NCBI GenBank assembly: GCA_020466095.1
Contig: CM035808.1
Location: 28,549,345-28,613,344 of the forward strand
Source of the DNA: Chlorops oryzae
Lineage: Eukaryota > Arthropoda > Insecta > Diptera > Chloropidae
Direction of reading: 5' to 3'
DNA length: 64,000 nt
Shown here: positions 47,777-59,814 of the stretch, one piece after another
How positions within the stretch are numbered: the stretch's first letter is position 1
Layout of the letters: each line of letters starts with the position of its first letter
Position numbers and translations under genes: made by a program
The notes under the pieces: model-generated
The model's database searches: none
The model's input: the letters and a program-made list of their open reading frames with translations, nothing else
Told to the model about the DNA's origin: nothing

Positions 47777-49880
47777 CCTTTTTATATAAATGTTTAAATT
47801 TTTTTATACTTTATACTTTAATCTAGGTAGTAATTTGATTTTTGTACCCCAATTTCTCGCATCAACTGACTTTGACGGTGGATTACAGATATATATAAAA
47901 ACTTTGAATTTTAATTTTCAGCAAATTTTGAGTCTTTTTTTTTGGCTTGAATTGCTCATAAAAGTAATTTGAATTTTGTCATCGGATAATTTGATGTTTT
48001 TAAATTGAAAATCAATGGAAAAAATTTCTATTTCGAGCTGCCGAATATCCTTATCGTTGGCAATGAGCAACTGTTGCACTTTCTATTGCTGTGTGTGCCA
48101 CTGAAATTTAAAGAAGAGCAATAGTTTTGTTGTTGGTTTTTTTTTTTTTTTTAAATTTATTTTTGGCTCTGTTAAGTTTATTCTCCTCCAATTCAAAGCA
48201 CATGTACACAATAACACCTCCAACAGTTGACTGCTGGGAGGAAGAATCTTGCAAGGCTTTTTATCGTATCGTAACATGGTGAAATCGAAGGACAAATGCT
48301 GTTGGTCGGATTGAAAGAGAAATGAGAAGAATGTTATGAAACGCTCTTTCAGAGAGAAGCATAAATGGCCGACATCATGAGAGAGCACAAGGAGAAAAAA
48401 CTGTTGCATACTTTACAGCTCATGGTCTACCTGTTGCCTTGAATTTCGAACATTCCACGTTATCCTAGCTCCTGTAGCCACACAATTTCGAAATTGGTTT
48501 TTTTTCGGAATTTCACTAGACGATATGGCGCCACAAAAGTAATCAAGTCTTTGGAGGATTCTCATTGTTTAACTGAAATATTTTTGTGAGATATGTTCAT
48601 TATCCTTCGAAGTAATGTGCACAAGACTTTTGTCAGCATTTTTATTTATTAATAGAAAATGTGGTCGCGGGGAGACGTCATCGAAATTGAAGATTTGAGT
48701 GGAATTCCACTATCGAAAAATTAATAAAAATGGAATTTTATTTATTTTGGTTTGTTGCTTTTTGGAATTTCAATTGCTGAGGATTGGGTATTGGCAACAT
48801 TTGGGATGTGATTGTAATACATAGAACTATTGTTAAATACAATTTAACACTACGGAAAATCGAGTATAGCTTTCAATTGCATTTCGGTTAAGGTTAATTT
48901 ATCAAATATAATAGTTATGATGAAACACTTTAGGTATAATAAATGACAATGCATGTGTATCTTAGAACGGAAATCTTCTAGATAAAAATGATGCCTCATA
49001 TGTTCGAAAACATTTTTTCTTTCACTAGTCTTAACGATGCAGCATGTGTTTTGTGTCGTTTTTCAATGTAAATCATAAAAGGCTATTATTAAGAGCCCAA
49101 TTATGAGTACAATTGTCCATACAGAATAAAGGAGCTTACCTTCGTTACATATTTCTTTTGTGGAGAATCATCCTTGCAGCTTCTTCTTTGAATACGAAAA
49201 ACAACAAAACTACCGAGGACACAATGAAAACAGGAGACATAACTTCATTCACATGACTGACAAAAAAAAAAAAAAAAAAAAAAAAAAGCTGTTACACAAG
49301 AACACAATCGGGTGAGCACACAGAAACGGTTGAAAGCTTAAAGTGGAAAAACACTTTATTTCGCTTGTCTTGCTTGCTGCACGATGATAATTTTCATTTC
49401 CTTTGCATTTCTTATTTCACTACATTTTATGTGTCGGAAGTCACTCGCACCCCCATACACAATATATACACAATATACAATAATTGAAATTCATTTTTAA
49501 CGGCTATTCAGGAATTGGAGTGACAATGTTTTCTTAAATATTTATAAGCAATAAAATGGAAAGTTGGCAGAAGGAAGAATTTCAATACGTCCTCTCACAC
49601 TTATGGACTAGTGTAATTTCACTCATTGACGACAATCAAAAAGGGAGGTATTTAAGACCATAAATAGTTTTAATTTCTATGTGACTATATCGCACACTAG
49701 AAAAGTCCGAGAATATTCATGCAATCCAGTGAAACCGTATGTTACATCCGAGAAATATGTCTTCACTATACTCGTCCTTAAATTGGCTTGAACTTGAGAT
49801 TTTTTGAAAATTTTTGATAAAGTTCTAAAAAATGTAATGACCACATGTGCCAGAATTGCTAAGAGGGGAGGAGTGCAAAA
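47777..49880. other. Distal part of duplication copy B; no gene recognised
   Basis: Homologous blocks with copy A lie at 48035-48105, 48200-48265, 49160-49250 and 49305-49460. An A-run of 25 or more lies at about 49262-49287. The 108-codon minus-strand frame at 48083-48409 is not conserved in copy A. Confidence 0.5.
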
Positions 49881-51597
49881 GCAACTAATTAGGTAAGTAT
49901 CATGGTTTTCCATATTTTTGGAACTGAAAAGTATTTTTCTTCATCAAGAAATATGAGAATTTTTGAAAGATAGCACTTCCTCTTGCTTCAAGCAGATACT
50001 GTTCGCTGATTTTTCTCTTAAAGTGTTTTTTTTAGTTCTGATGGAAACGAATTACCACATAACTCAAAATTCAAAGAGTCTATTCGTTATTTGATATTGA
50101 AAGCACAACTGTTTTTTGTTTGTTTTCCTCAGTAAAAAACATAGGACAAGTCTACGATGTTTTCGCAAGCTTACAACATGCTATTTTCTAATTCGATTGA
50201 AATTCTGGAGTGACTTGTCGATGTGTTCGCTTTAAAGTTTTGCCTTCAACATTCAACAGAATGATACTTGAACCGTTCATTTTTGCTGCTATCATAAATC
50301 TTCAAAAAGTTGCTATGAGTTATAAAATATTCTTAGGACTGGTTTCTATGTCATAAAATAAATATCATAATTTTTCAACGAGCTTAACTATTAAATAAAA
50401 CTTTATTATTATTAAGATCATAAACATTGTCGTTGCTATGAATCGTCCAACTCCCGCTACCGCAAAAAATACTTCCATCGACTTCATTCCCCGCATAAAA
50501 GATCTTTATAACTTATTAAGGGGGTTGTCTTAGTGGGAAATATTTTTTATAGCCATTTTTTTTTTTGCATTTTATCATAGCTTGGATATTTAAGAATATC
50601 GTACTAAAAATTTTTTTTCAAATTCGAAAAAGTTTAGAGGATATAGCCTTCTTTGTCGAGCAAGGTCTGCGCTAAAATGAGTAATTTCTCCAGTTCAACT
50701 GTTTTGCCATAAATTTCGCCATGCAAATAAAAAAAAAAAATAATAAAAAATAAAAAATTTATTATTTAAGCCCGATCCCGTGGCACATGTTATGTACAAA
50801 CAACTACATATATATGAGTTCTTAAGCCCGCTCCGAGGCACGTTTATACAAGAAACTTTACAACCGAAAACGTTTGTAAAGTTATGTAAAATTAGATTTA
50901 AGATTCTACAACTTATTGTTAGTTCTTTACAAATAAGAAGATTCAATAAACAAGTCCCGTTCAAAAAAAAAAAAAACTGGACCGATTTTAATGAAACCAA
51001 GTGGAATCAGATCAGAATTTTTACCACTATGGCGTGAAGCTCAATCATAATTTTAATAAATTTTTTTACACTGAACTACAAAAAAAGTATACACGAAATC
51101 GATGGTTCATTTTTGAATAGCCGCCATTTTGTAAAAAAAAATCGCAAAATTCTTTCGGAGGTTCCCGCCATAATGACATTTATACTGATTATAATCCTGT
51201 TTTTATTTTCCGTTTCGGACTATTTGGAGACATGGAATCGTGGCAGGCAGCACTTTACCTTTTTTTTGAGAATCCATGAGAACTTTTTGAGCCGCCTTCA
51301 GATAAAATGCAAAGTGCTTCTCTATTAACTTTCATTCATTCCTAACACAATTAAACAAACTTTTCGTTTTCTGTCAGGAACTTTTTTAAAGAACACCGAG
51401 AGAAATAAGAACTGTTAAATCAACCACTTAGAACAGTTAAAGTAAGAGTGGTCAAATTAACTGTATTCCCCGTTAAATGCACTGAAAAAGGAAGTCAAAT
51501 CAACAGTTGAAAAGTAGTCACTTTTTATGTTCAAATTCGCTTTCGTTCACTTAGACGTATAACTTCGCATTCTGATCAACGGTCTCCGGAGTTTTCA

Positions 51598-51653
51598 ACA
51601 GCTCAGTTGTTTAAGCTGTGAGTTGACCGTCGTGAGATTCGGGGTTCAATCCC
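51598..51653 (+). repeat. tRNA-like domain 1, locus 2
   Basis: A-box-like ACAGCTCAGTTG (51598-51609) and a perfect B box GGTTCAATCCC (51643-51653), 33 bp apart. CGGGGTTCAATCCCTG forms a T-arm-like stem. There is no acceptor stem, so not a functional tRNA gene. The B box is the same word as on the minus strand at 27060-27070. Confidence 0.6.
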
Positions 51654-51862
51654 TGCTGGCGGCGGGAATTTTTCTGGATTTTTTTTTTAATTACAGTTTT
51701 TTTTTTTTGTTATGAGTGTAGTTGTTTTTAAGTCAAAAATTTTCTCCTAAATTTTTAAGATTTTAATTTATTTAATTTTTTTTAATGGTTCATTTTCAAG
51801 CAAAAAATTTTGCAACCATAAGCTCAAGTGAGCGTTTTGACAAACAAATTAAATTCGTTCGT

Positions 51863-51918
51863 TTAGCGTAATGGTTAAGACGTTCGCCCAGCGAAGTGGT
51901 GGTCTGCGGTTCAAGGCT
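51863..51918 (+). repeat. tRNA-like domain 2, locus 2
   Basis: A-box-like TTAGCGTAATGG (51863-51874), a TTCG...CGAA anticodon-arm-like hairpin (51883-51895) and B-box-like GGTTCAAGGCT (51908-51918). An A-rich tail follows. The preceding segment CAAG(T)GAGCGTTTTGACAA is shared with locus 3 (59844-59862), so the two share ancestry beyond the boxes. Confidence 0.6.
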
Positions 51919-52304
51919 CGGCCGAGGCGAGAAAATTTAAAGAGATGAAAGAGAAAAAGATTTAAAAAGAAACAAATAAATAAATAAAAAATATAATAAT
52001 TTAATAAAAAAAAAAAAAAAAAAATATTAATAAAAGAAGGTAAAAAAAAGTCAAAGCAAAAAATAAATTTTTTTTCCCCAGTCGCTGGTGACAGTTGATT
52101 TAACCGCGAGACAGTTATATCAACCATCAGGTAGTTATATCCCTATTGACTGTATTTGTACTGTTGAATCGACCGCTACTACACATAAGCTAAGAATTAA
52201 CGGTGAACTCGGTTATTTTAACCTGCTTTTTCAGTTAATATAACTACCTTTTTCTCTCGGTGAAAGGTCCAAAAACAGCCTCGCCAATTAGACGACCCCC
52301 TTAA

Positions 52305-54022
52305 TAGTGGTTAAAATACATTAAAATGGTACACCGATTCTGTCAGTTTGTTCTCAAATGAAATGAGAGTCCAAAAGAATTACAAAAAAGTCAAAAAATG
52401 ATTCATTCTAAATATAATAGTGAAAGCTATTGCGCCATAAATTTAAATGGGAAGCAATAACATACAAAAAATGAAAAAAAAATTAAAGCAAAAATCAAAA
52501 AGGATGCCTTTCTGAAGGCACATATTTAAGAACAAAAGTCCAATTTTGTTGATTCCGATAAAGTAATGCATACAAACGAAAGCTAGCCCATATTTTATCA
52601 TTTCTTTAATCTGCGTGTTTATACTAAGAAAGTTCAATCAATTAATATTTTATTGCACCTTTCGAACTATCGCACCCAGGCCCGAAAAGTGAGAAAACTT
52701 ATAAATTAAGATTGATTAAAGTGACACGAAAAAAATCCGCTTTTGTCACTTCATAACAGAGATAACTTCTTTTTATATTTTATCCTCTTTTTTCATCCTG
52801 CATGGAAAAACCAGAGTAAAGAGAAGAAAGTGCGGTAACTAGCAAAATTGACTTACAAACTATGGTAGATTTCAGGCAAATGAACGAACCAACAAAGCAG
52901 CAAAAAAAAAAAACAAACAAAAAAAATAGGATAGCAAACAACAATTTACACATACTTTGCGCAAGCTAAAGAAAGCTATACCGAAGAAAGTGTAGGAAAA
53001 TAACTTGAGAAAAGGAAAATTGACACAGCAAAAACAATTTCCAAACACTTGTTGCATGCCAAAAACTAACAGTAAAAAGAATGGGAAAATTAACAAATAA
53101 AAAATGAAAAATACTTGCAAAATCATGCTGGCCGCAAGTGCTAAGACTGAGCATTATTTTCCACAAACAGTGAGTTCAATTTTTCTTTCGATTTCTTCTT
53201 CGTTTCTTTCTGCACAGCAGTTTTTTCCTTCCCATTCTTAAAGCTCACAATAAAACAATCTCATTTCCGGTCGAAAAGCAAAAACATAAAATTGAAGAAG
53301 CAAAAAGTAACAATGCAGATCATCTTAATAATCAAAAATGAAATCGGCAGCAATAAGGAAAATTAAGAAAATGAGAAAATAAAATAAATTTCAAAGAAAA
53401 TTGCAGAAGCAAGAGAACTCATCATTCTCTGTGTTCGCGTTATTTATTTCCTATTTTTTTTTTTTTTTGCCTTTCTGGCTCCTTTCAACTGCAGACTTGC
53501 CAGATATTAATCTTAAGTTTAAATGAAAGTTTAAATGGATGCCATAAAGCAAAGCTATTTAGCACATTTGCGGGCTCCCGGGAGACGCTGTTGCTGGTAG
53601 TAACCTTACGCGATGTTACATTGCTCAGTGGCGGCAGCGATAAAATGTGGCACATTCCTCAGGTGAACTAATTGGCGACGTTGGCTTGCGGGTTTCCGGT
53701 ATGGGACTTTGATGTTTTATTTATTTAGCCACTTGAAACGCAAAGCCATGCGAATTATTTTAGTTTAATAGTTTTTGAAAGGCTTTCTCAAGGCATTTAA
53801 GACCAATACCGAATCAAAAAAAACAACTTTTTGTTTTCATTTTAAAAACAGACTATAGCGCTGAAGACTGCACTAAAATTGTCACTTATGTCTTCATGAA
53901 AGCTTCAAACGAAATTCGACAAGAAAACTGTGTAGAGACAGACGCACAAACTCAAAGCAATCTCGCAAAAGAATAAATCAACTTTAAAAGAAAAAAAAAA
54001 ATTGTAAACAATAAACAATATA
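52305..54022. other. No recognised gene or transposon
   Basis: A-rich, fly-intron-like sequence with A/T runs near 52900-52928 and 53455-53469. Short frames only. Confidence 0.45.
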
Positions 54023-54874
54023 AAACAAGTAAGGGTGTTATAGTCAGGCGAGCCTGACAATAGAATACCCGACACAGACACATATGTTCAAATAATTTTT
54101 AATATCAAGAAGTGTTTAAGGCCATAAGGGGCCCCATATACTGACTATTGTTAAATTTTTTTATGAAAACTGCCCCTTTGCCACGCCCACTTTTCCAATT
54201 TTCGTTTAATTATTATCGGAGGCTTAAATATACGCTCAAACTCTAAGTTTCATTAAAATATTTCGAAAAAGTCCGACTTTGAGGCAGTTTTGGGATTTTT
54301 GAGGCAGACCGTAGTACTGGAGGTACCCTTAATAATGGACCGATCAAGGAAATTTTTTTGGAATGATGTTTATGACTATAAAGGAAGCATACTTGTCATC
54401 TTTTGTTCAAGTCACATTTGAATTTCGGGTCTAGGAGACAGTTTTCGAAAACCGCCCTTCTGCCACACTTTTCCAATTTTTGGAAATCATAGACTGGCCT
54501 TTAAATATGATCAAATATCAAATTTCATCAAAATATCTTGAAAAACTTTGGTTTTAGAGCAGTTTTTGTGATTTTCGTAACAGACCCTAGTACTGGAGAT
54601 ACCCTTAAAAATGGGCCGATCGGGTCCATTCTCGAACTTGTTCTTACTCATGTACCTCTGAGTGCGCATACCAAATTTCACGAAGATAGCTCAAATCCTT
54701 CGATAAGAAAACTGTATACAAACAGACGGACAGACAGACATGTCTAAATCGAATCTTCTGGTGACGCTGATCATTTCTATATAAATTTTGTATGGTCTAT
54801 TTCGACTGGTTCCGGGTGTTACACACAACCACACAAACGCAATATATCCTTGACACAGAGTTTGTGGCGTATAA
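54023..54874 (+). mobile_element. Second DINE-like family, fullest copy
   Basis: It starts AACAAGTAAGGG and runs to GTGGCGTATAA. Near the start, AATACCCGACACAGACAC is the inverted partner of the terminal GTGTCGGGTAT seen in the minus copy at 42119. It has GCCACGCCCAC (54179-54190), two diverged internal units (54170-54335 and 54450-54600), a GGACAGACAGACATG run (54728-54743) and GGTGTTACACACAACCACAC. The plan is that of DINE-1/INE-1 elements, but it is distinct in sequence from the family at 13107 and 46115. Confidence 0.8.
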
Positions 54875-57052
54875 AGAGTTCAGATCTAATTTCCCCTTTC
54901 AGTTTTGGTTTCCTTTCGAAAATATTTTCAAACGTTATTGGCAAACAGAACCGTGCACAATAGAATGCTTCGAAGACATCCCGAAATCAAATTAATTTAC
55001 AATTTCCGTGAGGAAAGTGAAGAAAACATTCGAATGAGGCGGAAAGGTGTAATGAAAACAGGTTACGTTAATTAGCTTCGCTTTGAAGTGAAAAGAAACT
55101 AAGGAAAAGACAAAAAAAAAAATTGGTAAACAGTTTATTAAAAGCAGCGTTTGCGGACGGAAAATGGCATTCATTTTCTCTTCTTATCCCTTGTGAAGGC
55201 AATCAACTAATTTCAATAGGTTTTTAGCCCTATTCTCACTTAGAAACCTCAATTTATTTTTTATTATTTTAAAGCAATCGGAAAAACTAAAATTTCATAT
55301 TAGCCGAAGGCCTTAGATGCTAGTGCTTTAAACCTTTTTCTAGCCAAGTAATTTATTACTTAAGCTATATGTATATAAATAAATAAATAAATAAAATTTC
55401 ATATTATTTTCATCTTTTGTGGCTACCAAATATGCTTTGCTGATTCTTCTCAACAATTTCGGTATTGCAGAGTGACTGCTTCCGGTGGAACTTTAATAAA
55501 CTAATAACCACATGTAATAATTTGTATACACGCAGCTTAAGCCGCATCAACACTTCGAATAAACACCTTAATTACCGGGGCAATTAAGGTTATTAATTCT
55601 CATGGTGCCTTTCACACACGTTCACTGGTAACAGATTTCATTGAGGGATATAATTTAATGAATTTTCAATTTTTTTGCTATAAAATTGCGATTTCATGCG
55701 CTCGTGCAAAAGAGAAATTTCCCGAAAAACATATGCTTGATTTCAGTGAGTTTCGATTGAATAAAATTTATAACGAAATAATCCAATGGAAGCAGGAAGT
55801 TAATATGAAGTTATATTTATAAAAAAATAGTTTTTATGAAGAAAAATGTGTGCAGAATCCTTTACAATGACCTCAATGGTTGCAATATGAATTGCACAAT
55901 GAGAAGCAATCAATTTGCAACCGAGGACGGTCACTGTAATAATTATTTGGAAAAAAGCCATGGAATTAATACTCATGAAGCATAAATATTCTGCGAATAT
56001 TAATAAAATGCTTGGATTTATACACTGAGCGAACGTAATCATGATTTTTAAATTATACAGGTCATTTCATTTATGTCCGTGGTTAGTTCAACAATTTCAA
56101 TATGAATCCATGTTTGAAAATTATCATGTCAATTCAATCTGAAATAACGTTGATTCAAGGGGAAAAATCTTTATTTTTTCCAACTGGAAAAATTGTTAAA
56201 ATTAAAAATATTCCTTGTTGAAGACATTTAGTATTTGTTTTTCCTTTTGAATTAATCAATTTTCTGGTTGATTTTTTTCTCTGTGTATGCATGTTTTTCC
56301 AAAGAACACCACAAGATGCCATTGCCAATCAACAATTCACCGAAATCAAGTTTTTAAAAACTTTTATTTTCCTTTTTAAATTAATTTCATGTTGTGTAAT
56401 TATCACGAAAATTCACTGAAAAAATCAAACATTTCATCGAAATATCTCGAAAAATAAGAGATATCTCCCAGAGTCCTTACATGGACAACGGAAAGACAGA
56501 GGAATATAGCATAATTGAATTTCCGGAGTTGAATTTCTGTGTGAATTTCTATGGTATATTTTGAGTGATTTTCAGACGAATCTTGGGTAAAGAGTAATTT
56601 ACTCGAAAGTTTTGGAGTCAAAATAACATTTTAATACTTCAAATACATGTTTTAAGGATGGAATCTAAGAATTAAAGCTTTTACTATTCCGGGGTGTCTG
56701 AAGGTGACCATCGATTGGACTTAATCAAGGCGGTGCCATACCAAAGGTAATATCGGTGAGTAGACTTTCATTTGAAATTCAAAGCTATACTGGCAGGTTT
56801 ACGTAAGCAGCTTGTTAATTTGCTTATAAGTTAATTTATCGATTAAGATTTTCCATAAATCTATTCTGCCTATCAATTCATCAGCCAAATACCACAAAAC
56901 CGAATCACAAATGTCTCTATCTCAGGAACAATAAATATTTTCATTGAAGACCATCTGAAGCAAATTTTCTAATAATATTCAAATATTCGGTATCGAATTC
57001 TAATTAAATCGAAGTTACAAATACGATAGGATTTCAGTTTAGCATGCGAACT
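54875..57052. other. No recognised gene or transposon
   Basis: AT-rich DNA. An (AAAT)n-like run lies at 55376-55393. A small stem CCTTAATT/AATTAAGG lies near 55569-55592. Short frames only. Confidence 0.45.
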
Positions 57053-57108
57053 TGAGAGAGATAGAGAGCGCGTAGAGTAGAGAGAGAGAGAGAGAGAGAG
57101 AGATAGAG
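57053..57108 (+). repeat. GA-rich microsatellite
   Basis: (GA)n with GATA and GCGC interruptions. It is far shorter than the tract at 8736-10121 and has no GGGA octamers. Confidence 0.93.
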
Positions 57109-58744
57109 CTCAGGGGGAAACTGAAATATCCAGGCAATAATATTACCACTTCTTAGAATCGAATCAGGCAAATACAGTAATGCACAGAACGAAATACACA
57201 TATTTATTTTCATTCATTTGTATGCGCACTACAAACCCAGTGTTTGTCCGTGTTTGCATGCCATTTATTTGCATAATGCATACAGCGTTGTACCTACTGC
57301 CCTTTGATGGCCACGCGATGCTCATTATTAGATATACAAACAGGTAAGGCTGCAACACATCCTGTGCGAATTCTAACAGTCCATGTGAATGTGTGCGTGT
57401 GTATATATTTGTGTTGTAATCGCTTTTGGGCAAAGCACCCGAATTGTTCATATTAGAATGCGTAACAAAGTAGCTATTTTATCTACTTCTATTAATTTGG
57501 ATTTAATTACGTTCCGTGCTCCAAATTCCGACATTTCGATTTCATGTGAAAATTTGATAATTGCTGTAATAAAAAACCTTCACTTCATTTGGTATTTTGC
57601 TTTTGCATTCTCTAAGCCATAGCATTCGGTGTTTGATGGAAAATATCGAATTTAACCCGAATAATGAAAATAACTTCGATCGTTTGGAAACCAACACAGT
57701 TCAGGTTATTAAAAGTCGTACTGAATGCATTTTTTCTGGTTCTGCTTCGAATTAAAATTCATTTAAATCAGGAACTAAATGTTTTTTGGATTACAAAGCT
57801 ACTGGCAAATGTCCTTAGGGCCTTAAATTTATGATTTCAAATTCATTAAAATTCGGTATTTTCTTTTGAGGAGTTTTCTTTCCTATTCATTGCATTTAAA
57901 AATTCAATACAAAAATATATTGATAAGAAAGAAATAAGTTTTTTGATTCATTACATTGGGGAAGTTTTCTCGTTGTCTTGAAGACAGTTTGTCGTTTTTA
58001 AGGCTTTATTCGATTAACATTTTTTCAACTCAATATGAAAAGTAATACTATCTAGAGAATTGTTGAAAAATTAAAAACGTACATTTGATATTTTTTTTAA
58101 TTGTCTTACAGTTATTTTTGTGTATATATTTCTTTTTTTCAACACATGTTACTCTCTTAAACTCCGATGCTAATGTCGAGAGCAGCAACATTAACATAAA
58201 CTTAACAGGGCTTTCCAGTTTAAGAGAACATTGCAGAAACAGTTTTCGACATTCCCAGGCCTGCCTGTTGTCTACTCCAAAATATGTTTTTCATCAACTT
58301 ATCACCTTGAAATGGGGGCGGTGCTTTAATGCACCTGCACTGCCATTTGCTTTGAACCAAACATGCAGGTTCGCAAAATTTTTTTGTAAGTTTTACGATC
58401 GGAAATTCAGCAACATTGAATTAAAGGGTTCAACCCATTTCACGTTTTTTTTTTTCAGTCTGTCAAATTCGATTGACTGTGTAAGTCAGTCCGAACCTGT
58501 TTAGAAAAACAACTTGCTACGTTTTGTATGAAAAGACCAATGATGAACTTTGCAACGCTTAGTTAAATTTTTTCCATACAAAGTTTGAATGAAAAAACCA
58601 GGGACCGTAACGCGTTATGACATTCTTATTGTAAAATCACGAATAACGATTACAAAAGTGCCCGTTTTATTATTAAATCGTTATTCCTATGCAGTTTAAG
58701 TTTTCAGTTCATTTCAGTTCAGTTTCAATTTAATATACGAGTAT
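57109..58744. other. No supported gene
   Basis: The 139-codon plus-strand frame at 58085-58504 begins with a hydrophobic stretch but matches no family, ends in low-complexity Phe/Ser and is not called. Other frames are shorter. The flank 58640-58690 carries a pair of opposed AATAACGATT words. Confidence 0.45.
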
Positions 58745-58970
58745 GTTTTTCGAGCAAAAAGATAATCGTTTTTAAACTGTGATCGTATTTGTTTCGAGAA
58801 AGCCCAACTGCATCAGTCAAAAACCTAATTTTCTCGAAAAGCACTTCTCCATTTAACTAATTTCTCAACCCTATCCGAATAGGGTACTTTTCGAGAAAAT
58901 GATTGTTCACTGATATTCTTGCTCGAAAAATAACGATCACAGAAAAACGATTATTTTTTGCTCGAAAAAA
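58745..58970. repeat. Nested inverted repeat (hairpin MITE-like)
   Basis: Outer arms TTTTTCGAGCAAAAAGATAA at 58745 and the reverse complement of TTTTTCGAGCAAAAAATAAT (58951-58970) continue for about 45 bp. Inside is a second pair, ATTTTCTCGAAAAG (58830) against CTTTTCGAGAAAAT (58888). The words CTCGAAAA and TTTTCGAG recur. No coding content. Confidence 0.8.
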
Positions 58971-59530
58971 TCTTGCTGAATCAAATCAATGTTTGACTGA
59001 AAAATTAGATTCTGAAATAATGAGTTATTATTTGACTTTTCCATTAGGAAAGTAAAAAAATAAAAATCACTTGCTGGATTCGGAAGAACACAGCCATACG
59101 GATTCTAGGGATGTTATTCATGTATGTGCTCCGACCATTACTTTCCATCCGAACTTTTCTGCAGGACAATTTATCTGATAACCGTTATTTACAGTCCCTG
59201 GAAAAAACTGTTACAAATGCGAATGACATTCTCTCCTAGTATTAAAATGATTTTTTCAAACATCCTTTGCTGCAAAAGCCCAACTGAATCGTCAAAAACC
59301 CAGTTTTCAATGATTCATTAATTCCTCAATGCTACAAAAAAGAATGCATTGTCACTAATGTTAAATAAATACATAAAAAAATTAAAAAATCTTGCTGAAT
59401 TTCATGGCTCAAAAATTCATGCATGCTTGCGTAGCATTCATTTTCATTGCAGTTGAACTAATCACGGTGACATGACCTACGTATGAGTATTATGTGTTCA
59501 CCATACTGATCGCCTGCAGCGAAATTCTGA
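58971..59530. other. No gene; partial echo of the preceding repeat
   Basis: Words from 58795-58990 recur at 59275-59400 (AAGCCCAACTG, GTCAAAAACC, AATCTTGCTGAAT), suggesting a diverged direct duplication of about 490 bp offset at the left and about 410 bp at the right. Nothing else is recognised. Confidence 0.45.
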
Positions 59531-59638
59531 TAGGGAAACTATACTCTAGTGCATTAAATGACCCGTCTTCCAGTACACTGAGCCAGCTATCGAGCCCTGC
59601 CGCAATGCTGTTGCACTATAGACATTTAAATTGATTGT
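59531..59638 (+). repeat. Direct repeat flanking locus 3, left copy
   Basis: GGGAAACTATACTCT, CAGTACACTGAGCCAGCTAT and GACATTTAAATTG match 60331-60430 in order. It lies on the far side of the tRNA-like/CATG element from its partner. Confidence 0.75.
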
Positions 59639-59814
59639 TTTGTCTATTTAAACAATTATCTAAGTTTTTGTTTATTTTTCATTTTAATTAATTTTTTTAC
59701 ATAGATAATCTTGCAACAAAATATTTTTTTTTAATTTTTCCCATATTAAAATGTTTTTTTTTTTAATATTTGCTGAGAATAAATTTTTTTTTCTTTGAAA
59801 ATTCTATGCGCGCG

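Larger units (their letters stand above)
42405..49880 (+). repeat. Long-range direct duplication, copy B
   Basis: Colinear with 1478-8205 in the same orientation, roughly 41-42 kb away. It differs by a mariner (42494-43781) and a DINE-1-like element (46115-47168) and lacks the Tc1-like element of copy A. The left edge lies about 30 bp right of a minus-strand DINE-like element. The right edge is approximate. Confidence 0.85.
51394..52262. mobile_element. Nested terminal-inverted-repeat element with two tRNA-like domains (locus 2)
   Basis: CACCGAGAGAAA at 51394-51405 is the exact reverse complement of the right end (52251-52262). Subterminal regions on both sides repeat an AACTGTTRAATCAACC-type word many times (51411, 51431 and 51505 on the left; 52090, 52117 and 52160 on the right), a typical transposase-binding array. 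Two tRNA-like domains lie in the middle, separated and followed by T-rich and A-rich tracts. It is inserted 38 bp from the right end of the outer element. Target duplication is unclear (AAAG is possible). Confidence 0.7.
50516..52304. mobile_element. TTAA-flanked terminal-inverted-repeat element hosting a nested insertion
   Basis: The left end GGGGGTTGTCTTAGTGG follows TTAA (50516-50519). The right end is the reverse complement of GGGGGTCGTCTAATTGG and is followed by TTAA (52301-52304). The TTAA duplication suggests a piggyBac-like non-autonomous element. A TA duplication with AGGGGGT ends fits equally well, so the superfamily is unresolved. Without the inner element at 51394-52262 it is about 0.9 kb. 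There is no transposase; the short frames at 50780-51328 have no domain. Confidence 0.65.

Noticed and set aside
58085..58504. 139-codon frame with an N-terminal hydrophobic stretch
   Set aside because: Looks like a secreted protein at first, but it has no family match, low-complexity Phe-rich ends and lies in AT-rich DNA where such runs occur by chance.
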